Of a stretch of DNA of 64,000 bases, positions 17,602 to 24,811 are shown in pieces (positions within the stretch are counted from its first letter, which is position 1; every line of letters starts with the position of its first letter). The notes beneath the pieces were generated by a model. It was not told where the DNA came from. It saw nothing but the letters and a program-made list of their open reading frames with translations, and did not search any database. Made by a program: the position numbers and the translations under genes. Source of the DNA: CAZVYS01 sp964630755 (GTDB lineage: Bacteria > Patescibacteriota > Microgenomatia > UBA1400 > CG1-02-47-37); NCBI GenBank assembly GCA_964630755.1, contig CAZVYS010000002.1, positions 1 to 64,000 of the forward strand, read 5' to 3'.

Positions 17602-17691
17602 TGGCGGAGGGGGAGGGATTTGAACCCTCGTGAGCCGTGAAGCTCGCGGGTTTAGCAAACCCGTGCAATGGACCAGCTATGCGACCCCTCC
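17602..17691 (-). tRNA. tRNA-Ser(GCU)
   Basis: Acceptor GGAGGGG/CCCCTCC, anticodon stem CGGGT/ACCCG with loop TTGCTAA (anticodon GCT), long variable arm, discriminator G and encoded CCA. Confidence 0.9.
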
Positions 17692-17709
17692 ATGTTTTTA
17701 ATTATAGCC

Positions 17710-17776
17710 GGAATTGTTACGAACTTCAGGCTTTAGCCGATCCCGATCATAGCATCGGGACTAGTTCATAACTTCC
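17710..17776. repeat. Nested palindrome between tRNA genes
   Basis: Outer arms GGAATTGTTACGAACT (17710-17725) and AGTTCATAACTTCC (17763-17776) enclose an inner hairpin TCCCGAT/ATCGGGA (17741-17760). The outer arms match those at 4-41. The inner hairpin recurs with three changes at 17938-17957. Non-coding. Confidence 0.65.
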
Positions 17777-17789
17777 TCTTTATAATCAG

Positions 17790-17874
17790 CGGAGAGGGCG
17801 AGACTCGAACTCGCATGCCCTTGCGGGCGCCGGTTTTCAAAACCGGTTCCTTAACCAATTCGGAGCACCTCTCC
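17790..17874 (-). tRNA. tRNA-Ser(UGA)
   Basis: Acceptor GGAGAGG/CCTCTCC, anticodon stem CCGGT/ACCGG with loop TTTGAAA (anticodon TGA), long variable arm and discriminator G. CCA is not encoded. Confidence 0.9.
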
Positions 17875-17937
17875 AGATTTGTTAATTATACCATCCAGAG
17901 GTAAAATTGAGTTCTATATTAAATAAATAATACGAAA

Positions 17938-17957
17938 TCCCGACTAAAGCATCGGGA
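17938..17957. repeat. Hairpin before the CoA gene
   Basis: TCCCGACTAAAGCATCGGGA forms a 6-bp stem with an 8-nt loop and ends eight bases before the ATG at 17966. Seventeen of its 20 bases match the inner hairpin at 17741-17760. It could affect translation of the downstream gene. Confidence 0.5.
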
Positions 17958-17965
17958 TTAAACAC

Positions 17966-19033
17966 ATGAGATTCAACCACACAGTTGTAGCCGGTACTTT
18001 TGACCATCTTCACCTTGGTCACCAAAAACTCATCTCTGCTGCTTTTGTTAATTCCAATCAAGTTTCTTGTGGCCTAACCACTAAAGCCTTAACCAGCCAC
18101 AAGCCTCTTCCTTCTCTTATTCAATCAAAATTCTCTCGCCATCTAGCTCTAACCAGCTATCTTTCTTCTTTTCCTACCCCCTCTTCTATTTTTTCTTTAT
18201 CTAACTCTTTAGGTAATGCTCCCACTAACTCCAACATCGACTCTATTGTAACCACTAGTCAAACCATTAATAATGTTAATAAAATCAATCAGCTTCGAAA
18301 AACTAATCACCTCAAACCCCTCACCCCTATCGTCGTTGATCTCATCTCTGCCACTGACCAAAAAAATCTCTCTTCTACTCGAATCAGAAAAGGTCAAATT
18401 AATCGCACTGGCTTTGCTTTCCATCAAATCTTTCCTAAACGCAAAAAGTTTATCCTCCCCACCACTAAACGATCAGTCTTTAATAAACCTTTTGATGTTC
18501 TTCTAACCGGTAGTCAATCTCATCTTGGTTGGGCTGGACTTAAAGCCAAAAAAGCCTTGGAAAAAACCAAACCCTTTATGACTATCGCTGTTGGAGATAT
18601 TGCTGTTATCTCTCTACTTCAACAACAAATTCCTCTTAATCTCTCTATTGTTGACCTAAAGACCAAACGAAAACCACTCTTTTCAAGCCTTAATAAACTC
18701 GGCCTTCCCCCAAAAGCTAACCATACTGTTAATAATCCTGCTTCTTCTATCACCCCCGACTTAATCAAAGCCATTCAAAAAAGTCTAAAAAGCCATACTA
18801 ATAACTTGAGTGCGAATACACTCAAGCCTCAAAATTCTTTGCCGAATTTATCCTGCGAATACAGGACCATCTTAGTTAAAGGCGAAGAAGACTTAAGCGT
18901 CTTACCCGCTATTCTTCTTTCTCCATTAAACTCAGCTATTTTCTACGGCCAGCCTCAAAAAGGACTCGTTTACATTCGTGTTACCGAAAACTCTAAACAA
19001 AAAGCCCTCAATCTTCTTAAGAAACTATCTTAA
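17966..19033 (+). CDS. Archaeal-type CoaD fused to GTP-dependent dephospho-CoA kinase
   Basis: 355 residues in two parts. Residues 1-150 are a nucleotidyltransferase with TFDHLHLGH (HxGH at 16-19) and the late SSTRIRKG motif, as in archaeal phosphopantetheine adenylyltransferase. Residues about 165-355 match DUF359, the archaeal GTP-dependent dephospho-CoA kinase: VGDIAVISLL, LNLSIVDLKTKRKP, and near the end VKGEEDLSVLPAILLSP and FYGQPQKGLVYIRVTE. Together they would perform the last two steps of CoA synthesis. Bacteria normally use CoaE for the last one. A palindromic doublet is translated within the kinase part, just before RTILVKGEEDL. It is convergent with comF, four bases apart. Confidence 0.85.
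   Translation: MRFNHTVVAGTFDHLHLGHQKLISAAFVNSNQVSCGLTTKALTSHKPLPSLIQSKFSRHLALTSYLSSFPTPSSIFSLSNSLGNAPTNSNIDSIVTTSQTINNVNKINQLRKTNHLKPLTPIVVDLISATDQKNLSSTRIRKGQINRTGFAFHQIFPKRKKFILPTTKRSVFNKPFDVLLTGSQSHLGWAGLKAKKALEKTKPFMTIAVGDIAVISLLQQQIPLNLSIVDLKTKRKPLFSSLNKLGLPPKANHTVNNPASSITPDLIKAIQKSLKSHTNNLSANTLKPQNSLPNLSCEYRTILVKGEEDLSVLPAILLSPLNSAIFYGQPQKGLVYIRVTENSKQKALNLLKKLS
18805..18866. repeat. Palindromic doublet inside the CoA fusion gene
   Basis: Hairpin 1 at 18805-18826 has 8-bp arms CTTGAGTG/CACTCAAG and loop CGAATA. Hairpin 2 at 18851-18866 is TCCTG-CGAATA-CAGGA. The linker is 24 nt. The whole element is read in frame and adds about 21 residues. The loop-closing pair is C/A, intermediate between the C:G and T:A forms seen in other copies. 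Confidence 0.75.
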
Positions 19034-19037
19034 AACC

Positions 19038-19730
19038 TCACCTAGCTAAACTTAGCCCCCAAACTTGCTTTACCCCAGCTTGCTTTAACGTTCTGCAAGC
19101 TACTCTCATCGTCGCCCCAGTTGTCCAAATATCATCAACTAACAAAACCTTTTTAAAATCTCTCCTTCTTGCCCTAAACACCCCTTTAACATTTTCCTCT
19201 CTCTTATCTTTTTTTAATCTCATCTGGGCTTTAGTCGCTCTCACCTTAACCAACCAGTCAGAAACCATTTTTAATCCCAAACCCTCACTAACCATCTCTG
19301 CCACCATCTTTGCTTGATTAAAGCCTCGCCAATTTTCTCGTCTCCAATGCAAAGGCATCGCCACCACCACTGGCCTTAACCTTAAAAATTCAACCAACTC
19401 CTTTAACTGGTTTGTCTTTAACTTTTTGTTGATCCTTAACAAAAATATTCTCACCAACTCCTCTTCCATATCTTTAACTAGCTGATACTTCAACACATGC
19501 ACTCCCCGTCTCACCATTGCTTTATAACTCAATAAACTAATTAACCCCTCTAAACTATCTGGTCTTTCACATCTCAAATGCACCCTGCCTCCCACCGACA
19601 ATTTATTGCACTCTGGACAAACATAATCTTCGCTCAGCCTTACCTGTCTCAAGCACGGGTAACAAAAATACCTACCTCTTTTTTTACAACCAACACACTG
19701 CTTTGGATAAACCAAATCTAACAAACTCAT
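19038..19730 (-). CDS. comF: ComF-family phosphoribosyltransferase
   Basis: 230 residues. The N-terminal double zinc-finger is CVGCKKRGRYFCYPC and CPEC. The C-terminal type I PRTase fold has the PRPP loop VLLVDDIWTTGATM (about 194-207). ComF proteins are needed for DNA uptake in competent bacteria, and many Patescibacteria keep one, consistent with scavenging of external DNA. The gene starts immediately beside the 3' end of tmRNA. Confidence 0.88.
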   Translation of the reverse strand: MSLLDLVYPKQCVGCKKRGRYFCYPCLRQVRLSEDYVCPECNKLSVGGRVHLRCERPDSLEGLISLLSYKAMVRRGVHVLKYQLVKDMEEELVRIFLLRINKKLKTNQLKELVEFLRLRPVVVAMPLHWRRENWRGFNQAKMVAEMVSEGLGLKMVSDWLVKVRATKAQMRLKKDKREENVKGVFRARRRDFKKVLLVDDIWTTGATMRVACRTLKQAGVKQVWGLSLAR

Positions 19731-20122
19731 TGGTGGAGATGGAGGGCAATGAACCCTCGTCCGAAAATATCAATTCTAACCATCTACAAGCTTAGTCTCG
19801 ATTTAATCGAGGCAAAAAGTTGATTCTTAATTTTGGCCTAATCGAATCAATTTTAGGCTTACAATCTGAGTTTGTTTACACCTCTTAAAATCTCCCCAGA
19901 TATAGATTAAAAAAGATGCCTCAGTTACGCAAAAGCGTAAGCGCGAGGAGCAACGAGTGACTCGAAAGCTTCAACAACCGAAACGGCTGCGTCGGCTACG
20001 AAACTCTTTGCTTTGCTAACAAAAGAATTTGCAGCTATAAGTTTGAATTATGTTTAAAGACTACAACTCAAAGTCTGCTTGCCGGTTTTAAAGAGCTAAA
20101 TTCGTCGAATCTTAACATCCCC
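19731..20122 (-). ncRNA. ssrA: Transfer-messenger RNA
   Basis: 392 nt that rescues stalled ribosomes with SmpB. The 5' end GGGGATG pairs with CATCTCC before A-CCA at the 3' end. The tRNA-like domain shows GATTCGACGAAT at the 5' side and T-arm GAGGGTTCATTGCCCTC. The resume codon GCA is at 20030-20032, after TATAGCT. The tag frame runs 35 codons to TAA at 19925-19927. It begins ANSFVSKAKSF and ends APRAYAFA. An extended -10 box (TGG-TATAAT, 20134-20139) lies 11 bases upstream. Confidence 0.93.
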
Positions 20123-20149
20123 GAATACCCTATATTATACCATTTCTTG

Positions 20150-21139
20150 TCATATCTCTCTTATCACATCAAAACCTTTATAGCTTCCAATTAAACTAAG
20201 CCCAATCACTTTCTTGACTTTCATTACCCGCTTTAGCTTCTTAGCTACTTCATTCATGCTCGCCCCCGAGCCAATTGCATCATCAATTATCAATACATTC
20301 TTATACTGCATTTCTGTCTTTTGCTTCCTCTCGTCAAGCATAATCGTCTCTCTGGCATTCTCAATTCTATCTTTCAATTTTGACAACGATTTCTGTGCCA
20401 CCACCACCTCGCCTTTGTATATTTTAACCAATTCTATCTCTGGTAAAGTAAGCCGCAAGTGTTTTTTATACTCTTTTAAAAACTGCAGCTTTCTTGGCAC
20501 TGAATGAGGTACATAACATACAGCCTCAACTTTATATCTTTTAAGCAAATCTTTAACATGTTGATTTGTTTCTTCAGCCAACTTCTTAATTAAAGTTTTA
20601 TTTTGCGACTGCTTAGAATAAAACACTAACTGCCCTAATCTTGTCTTTCCAAATTCTGGCAAACTATAAAAGTCAATTCCAAAAGCTTTATCAATTCCTT
20701 TTCCAGAAACCGCCTGCTTTATCTTGTTAGAAAAATTTATCAGCTTATTTTTTTTATACTTGTTTGCCTTAGCTCTAACCTCAACATATCTTTTTGCCAA
20801 CCTATTTAACTCTTTTGTTCTATCAATTTCCTTTACCCAATCAACAAAACCTTTTACTCCTTTTAACATCTCTCCCTGAGGTGTAACCCTAAGATAATAT
20901 TGATCAATAAATTCTTGATATTTATCATCAATAATTGTCTTTTTCTTTCTTTCGCTAATCGCATAATAAACCAATGGAGGCTTCCCAATCTTATCAAGCT
21001 TATTATTCAAAACTAACTTCTTTAATTGCTTGTGAATTGCTACATTGCTCAAACCCAGCTCCAAAACCAAATCATGAGCTCTTGCTCTACCCCGATCCTT
21101 AATAATCTTAATAATCTCTCCTGATGTATTTGTCTTCAT
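20150..21139 (-). CDS. HTH regulator fused to a phosphoribosyltransferase domain
   Basis: 329 residues. Residues 1-60 are a winged helix (IIKIIKDRGRARAHDLVLEL, then SNVAIHKQLKKLVLNNKL) of the ArsR/DeoR style. The C-terminal domain has VLIIDDAIGSGASMNEVAKKL, a type I PRTase PRPP loop, and LSLIGSYKGFDVI. The middle is lysine-rich and helical. Fusions of this kind, as in PurR, sense PRPP or nucleotides; the ligand here is unknown. A 16-bp perfect palindrome covers its promoter and reaches the ATG, so autoregulation is likely. It is cotranscribed after smpB or has its own promoter. Confidence 0.75.
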   Translation of the reverse strand: MKTNTSGEIIKIIKDRGRARAHDLVLELGLSNVAIHKQLKKLVLNNKLDKIGKPPLVYYAISERKKKTIIDDKYQEFIDQYYLRVTPQGEMLKGVKGFVDWVKEIDRTKELNRLAKRYVEVRAKANKYKKNKLINFSNKIKQAVSGKGIDKAFGIDFYSLPEFGKTRLGQLVFYSKQSQNKTLIKKLAEETNQHVKDLLKRYKVEAVCYVPHSVPRKLQFLKEYKKHLRLTLPEIELVKIYKGEVVVAQKSLSKLKDRIENARETIMLDERKQKTEMQYKNVLIIDDAIGSGASMNEVAKKLKRVMKVKKVIGLSLIGSYKGFDVIREI

Positions 21140-21175
21140 AGTTTATAGTTTACTATAAACTATAAACTATGTCAA
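21137..21175 (-). promoter_or_regulatory. Palindromic operator over a leaderless promoter
   Basis: Two 16-bp arms (21137-21152 and 21156-21171) form a perfect inverted repeat around CTA. Each arm contains two AGTTTAT-type half-sites. On the minus strand TTGACA (21170-21175), a 17-nt spacer and TAAACT are followed by seven bases and the ATG of the HTH-PRTase gene. Repression by that gene product is an inference. Confidence 0.7.
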
Positions 21176-21624
21176 TAGTTATTTTTACTTTTCATTGCCC
21201 TTCTGGCCTCCCGATCCTGTTCTCGTTTCTTAATCGTCGCTCGCTTATCCCATTTTTTCTTACCCTTGCCAAGAGCTATCTCTACCTTAATCCTGCCTCG
21301 CTTAGTATAAACAGCTGTTGGCACCAAAGCCATACTCTTGTTTTCTATCTTTTTTTCCAAACTCAAAATCTCTTTCTTCTTCAATAATAACTTCCTTGTT
21401 CTAGTTGGCTCATAATCAGTGTTGTCCGCAAACTCATAAGGATGAACATGCGCATTATGCAACCACAACTCACCCTTGTCATCTACTCGACAAAAGGCTT
21501 CATTTAAGCTCACCTTCCCACCTTTAATGCTTTTTACTTCCCTACCCTCAAGCACCACCCCTGCTTCTACTCTATCGAGTAACTCATAATTAAATCTGGC
21601 TTTTCTATTAATAATCTTTTTCAT
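21172..21624 (-). CDS. smpB: SsrA-binding protein SmpB
   Basis: 150 residues, normal length. It begins INRKARFNYELLDRVEAGVVLEGREVKSI, the conserved OB-fold start. It contains LWLHNAHVHPYEF and ends with the basic tail KKKWDKRATIKKREQDREARR that inserts into the ribosome. It partners the tmRNA 1.5 kb away. TATAAT at 21632-21637 ends seven bases before the ATG. Its stop codon directly touches the palindromic operator. Confidence 0.95.
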   Translation of the reverse strand: MKKIINRKARFNYELLDRVEAGVVLEGREVKSIKGGKVSLNEAFCRVDDKGELWLHNAHVHPYEFADNTDYEPTRTRKLLLKKKEILSLEKKIENKSMALVPTAVYTKRGRIKVEIALGKGKKKWDKRATIKKREQDREARRAMKSKNNY

Positions 21625-21654
21625 TAACTTGATTATATAAGATTTTTAATTTTT

Positions 21655-21745
21655 GATACGCAGCCATACAAATTTTTCGCGCGCAATCATGTAGCCCCTC
21701 CCGGCGACGCGTGAGCACGACAAAATTTCCGTATGGCGAGTCAAA
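21655..21745. repeat. GC-rich imperfect hairpin upstream of smpB
   Basis: Outer arms GCCATAC-AAATTTT and AAAATTT-CC-GTATGGC enclose a GC-rich middle with CGCGCGC and GACGCGTGAGC. This is unusual in an AT-rich intergenic region. It could be a terminator-like or regulatory RNA structure, or a decayed repeat. No T-run follows. Confidence 0.4.
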
Positions 21746-21761
21746 CAAAAATTAAACAATC

Positions 21762-23702
21762 TCAATCCTTCAACTCAATCATAAAAATCTTCTCCCCAGT
21801 CAACAAAAACATCTTCCTTAAATCCTCAGATACCACCAAATCACTCACTCCCGCCATACCCGACCACACATACTGCGCTTGATAATCTCCAGTCTTGCTA
21901 ATCACCACCACCCTAGTTGCTTGATTATCTAACACGTACAAATTATCTACTTCTGGAGAAGTATAAATCTTGGTTGGCCTCTGCCAGTCTCGATCTAAGC
22001 CTGTTGCCACAAATACATCTTTGCTGCCCCTCACATACTTAACAATTGTCCCGTCACTAAAAAGCACCCATACCGATCCATCAATCGCCATACTTACTCC
22101 TTCAGAGAAATCATAATCCTCGCCCTTTAAATAATTGCGCTGTGCTGACAATCCTCCAGTTACCCCTAAATATTTATATATCTGTCCTTTAGTTACACCA
22201 TCCAATAAATACAAATTGCTACTAAATCCAACTACATCCACGATCTTGCCCCAATCTTCAGCTGCCACCTCAGCCACTACCTCTTCGTCTTTAAAATCAA
22301 TCACTGACACCAAATCATCGCTCACCAAAAAACCACGACTTCCTGCCAAGCCCACTAAACTTCCTCCTGAAATCTGATCTCCACCTACTACTAGCTTTGA
22401 AGCCTTAGTCTCCAAATTAACTTCCACCACCAACTTCTTTTCAACATCAAAAACCATTAAGCTATTTTCCTCAAGCTCCCAATCACTCCCTTTAAAACCA
22501 TCCTTAATTAAAGAAAAATCAAACCATTCTGTCGCCGACTCCACCTCATACTCTCGCTCAACTCCTCCCAAGGCTTCTCCTATCTGACTTAATAGCTTAC
22601 TCAGCTCCTCACTCAACTCTTTTTCACTTTCAATTCTGTAGTTTTCAATTCTATCTTTACTATCAGTCAATAATGACTTAGCCCTCAAAGGATTCAACTC
22701 CACCAATCCCAATGCTTCATCATATTTATACTGCGCTTCTTCAACCACTGCCTGATAAGCCATTTCTTTTTTCGTCTTAGCCTTTTTCCTGCCAGTTATC
22801 ACCAAAGCAATCCCTAAAAGCACTATCAATACTATTGCCACAGTCGCTGCAGATTTTTGCTTTTTCCCTCCATCCTTTCTCACCCTTACTGCCCTTGGTT
22901 GTAATTTTTCCACTTGCTTTTTTAGCATCTTCCAAACTCCTCCTGCTAATTTCTTAGGGGCGAATGCCCCTAAATCTTCTGAGTCTTTGTCGATTTTACC
23001 CTGCGAATGCAGGGCTTTAACCGGCTTTAGGGGACGAATGTCCCCCAATCTAGCTATCACACCCGCAGCCTGAGAATTCTTTTCATTTCCATGAACCACT
23101 GCCGCCAATCCTTCCATTGCATCATTAACTTCTTCTTGCTCTAAACTAGATTTAATATTTCCTTCCAACACCAACTTGAAAAACTGATCAGTCCCCGCCA
23201 CCAACTTATCACCAGCTAATAACTTACCAGACACTACTTTTGCTTCCTTGCTCTCACTCAGTAACTTAACCAAGCTATTACCTCGCTTCAAATACACCTG
23301 GCCTGCTTCTCCCTCGCTCCTGCCGGCGTATAAAATCATCTCTTTGTTAATCTCTAATCCGACCGCCATCACTATCTTTAGCTCTACTTCATTAAAAAAC
23401 TCAGCCTTTAAGCTTTCCATTGTCTGTTCTATTTTTTTCATTACCGATGAGCTTTTATTGGAGTAATACATCTCCTGTAATCTTGTAATTATCTCCGTTC
23501 CAAAAGAACTCACCTCCACTCCTTCTTTTTTTACCTTAAAGGCCATCGCCGCCATTAAATGTCCAAATTTATCAAATTTGGAAGGTTCCGTAACTCCCTG
23601 TGCAAGTTCGGAATCTCCAACTCCTTCTGGCTCAAACTCATGTACCTGCGCCCAAGTCCGCACGTTAGCTGTCCCGACAATCTTGGCCACCTTTATCTTC
23701 AT
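21762..23702 (-). CDS. PPM-like domain, membrane helix and beta-propeller protein
   Basis: 646 residues. The N-terminal part (1-200) has PP2C-like strands (IVMAVGLEIN...MILYAGRSEG...VYLKRGNSLVKLL...SGKLLAGDKLVAGTDQFF). I cannot find the full set of metal-binding aspartates, so it may be inactive. A helix spans about 284-304. A short coiled coil follows, then a C-terminal repeat region (about 390-646) like an NHL/six-bladed propeller outside the cell. The likely role is envelope sensing or scaffolding. Two stretches are translated palindromic elements: about residues 27-46 and 219-251. The next genes down the transcript's upstream side are small membrane proteins. Confidence 0.7.
   Translation of the reverse strand: MKIKVAKIVGTANVRTWAQVHEFEPEGVGDSELAQGVTEPSKFDKFGHLMAAMAFKVKKEGVEVSSFGTEIITRLQEMYYSNKSSSVMKKIEQTMESLKAEFFNEVELKIVMAVGLEINKEMILYAGRSEGEAGQVYLKRGNSLVKLLSESKEAKVVSGKLLAGDKLVAGTDQFFKLVLEGNIKSSLEQEEVNDAMEGLAAVVHGNEKNSQAAGVIARLGDIRPLKPVKALHSQGKIDKDSEDLGAFAPKKLAGGVWKMLKKQVEKLQPRAVRVRKDGGKKQKSAATVAIVLIVLLGIALVITGRKKAKTKKEMAYQAVVEEAQYKYDEALGLVELNPLRAKSLLTDSKDRIENYRIESEKELSEELSKLLSQIGEALGGVEREYEVESATEWFDFSLIKDGFKGSDWELEENSLMVFDVEKKLVVEVNLETKASKLVVGGDQISGGSLVGLAGSRGFLVSDDLVSVIDFKDEEVVAEVAAEDWGKIVDVVGFSSNLYLLDGVTKGQIYKYLGVTGGLSAQRNYLKGEDYDFSEGVSMAIDGSVWVLFSDGTIVKYVRGSKDVFVATGLDRDWQRPTKIYTSPEVDNLYVLDNQATRVVVISKTGDYQAQYVWSGMAGVSDLVVSEDLRKMFLLTGEKIFMIELKD
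22954..23045. repeat. Palindromic triplet inside a gene
   Basis: Three hairpins, each with a GAAT loop: TTAGGGGC/GCCCCTAA (22954-22973), CCCTGC/GCAGGG (22999-23014) and GGGGAC/GTCCCC (23030-23045). The insert is read in frame on the minus strand as a polar stretch between the PPM-like domain and the membrane helix. Confidence 0.8.
23562..23615. repeat. Second palindromic pair in the same gene
   Basis: Perfect 9-bp hairpin TCCAAATTT-ATC-AAATTTGGA (23562-23582), followed by GGTTCCGTAACT (23584-23595) and AGTTCGGAATC (23605-23615). It is translated in frame near the N-terminus. Confidence 0.6.
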
Positions 23703-23713
23703 ACTTAAGTCTA

Positions 23714-23962
23714 CTATAAAATTATTAAAGCTAACACAAATGCCACTACCGCTAACCCCACTAAAGCCTTTGCCCCAAACATAAACTGTTTCTCCAAAAG
23801 GCCATTTAAAGTCTTACTCATTAACTTTATCTGTTTAACCACCACCAAGCTAAACACAATATACAATAGCAATAGCAATAACACTCCAAGTTTTGCCATT
23901 AACCAAGCTTCAAGCTTCCAATTTTGAGTTAAAAACTGCAAAAAATTATCAAACGGGGTCAT
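23714..23962 (-). CDS. Two-helix small membrane protein
   Basis: 82 residues with two membrane helices (about 23-43 and 62-82) joined by a short basic loop. It resembles the DUF5657-type proteins seen in Patescibacteria pilus and envelope loci. It is cotranscribed with the PH-domain protein (two-base gap) and followed by the PPM-like gene. No function known. Confidence 0.65.
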   Translation of the reverse strand: MTPFDNFLQFLTQNWKLEAWLMAKLGVLLLLLLYIVFSLVVVKQIKLMSKTLNGLLEKQFMFGAKALVGLAVVAFVLALIIL

Positions 23963-23964
23963 CT

Positions 23965-24771
23965 TTACCTCACCTTTCCCATCAATTTTTCATGCTCTTC
24001 TTCAAGCTTTAACTCATTTAAAATCTTCACCACCCGATTAGGCTCTGGCACATTCTCAATCGTAAACTCCCGTTTTTCAGCTGCAGTTTGAATCGACACA
24101 TTTCCATAATTCAACATCGCCCTAATCATCCCTCCTTGGTTAAAAGTAACGTCTTCAATATTATCTATCTTTGTTTCTGATATTTCTTTATACAGCAAGT
24201 GGTAAAAATCTATGTCAATAATCCGCTCGTCTGTAATAATAAACACATGATAAAACCAAGAAATAAACTCTTCATAAACAAATGCAATTAACAATAAATA
24301 CCATATCATCACTGCCATAAACTGAAAATTTCCTGGCATAAAACTAATTAACGGAATCCAGATCAAACCAATTGGAACAATTAACATAAAAAAGGCTGTT
24401 AAAATCCACTTTACTTGCGTCATCCAGTGCTGCCTTAATAGCAAAATAACTTTCTCTCTTCTTTCCTGAGTCTCAAACCTAACTCTACCCGGCATAATAC
24501 TAAATGACTGAATCTTGCCTCTTTTTCTTTGCCTATGAAGCCTCTCAGCCACAGTTATAAATCTTGGCCCCATTCCATGCTTAGTTCTATCTTTAACTAC
24601 CGTTACATGCCTATGCTTTTCAAGCTTCGCTTGATCAAGGTCCGTTCTTGACTGGTTCCGAACTTTCCGTGTGAGCTCGGAACCTTCTCGTTTCTTAGCT
24701 CTAAAAATATCTACCACTTTACCTCTTTCTCGGTTCCGCAACTTCGTTCCAGTTCGGAACCTTTTGTTCAC
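23965..24771 (-). CDS. Membrane protein with bacterial PH domain
   Basis: 268 residues. A basic N-terminus is followed by two membrane helices (about 119-170) and a YdbS-like bPH domain: HVFIITDERIIDIDFYHLLYKEISE, then IDNIEDVTF and YGNVSIQTAAE. These domains are membrane-associated and their function is poorly known. The gene starts at GTG after AGATAG. Two copies of the GGTTCCGAACT palindrome are translated in the N-terminal 40 residues (KLRNRERG and LTRKVRNQS). Confidence 0.75.
   Translation of the reverse strand: MNKRFRTGTKLRNRERGKVVDIFRAKKREGSELTRKVRNQSRTDLDQAKLEKHRHVTVVKDRTKHGMGPRFITVAERLHRQRKRGKIQSFSIMPGRVRFETQERREKVILLLRQHWMTQVKWILTAFFMLIVPIGLIWIPLISFMPGNFQFMAVMIWYLLLIAFVYEEFISWFYHVFIITDERIIDIDFYHLLYKEISETKIDNIEDVTFNQGGMIRAMLNYGNVSIQTAAEKREFTIENVPEPNRVVKILNELKLEEEHEKLMGKVR
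24654..24761. repeat. Two GGTTCCGAACT palindromes inside a gene
   Basis: Copy 1 has arms 24654-24664 and 24674-24684; copy 2 has arms 24732-24743 and 24751-24761. Loops are 9 and 7 nt. Both lie in the coding N-terminus of the PH-domain protein. Confidence 0.7.
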
Positions 24772-24811
24772 CTATCTATATTTTATCAATAATTAGTAAA
24801 TAAAAAACACT

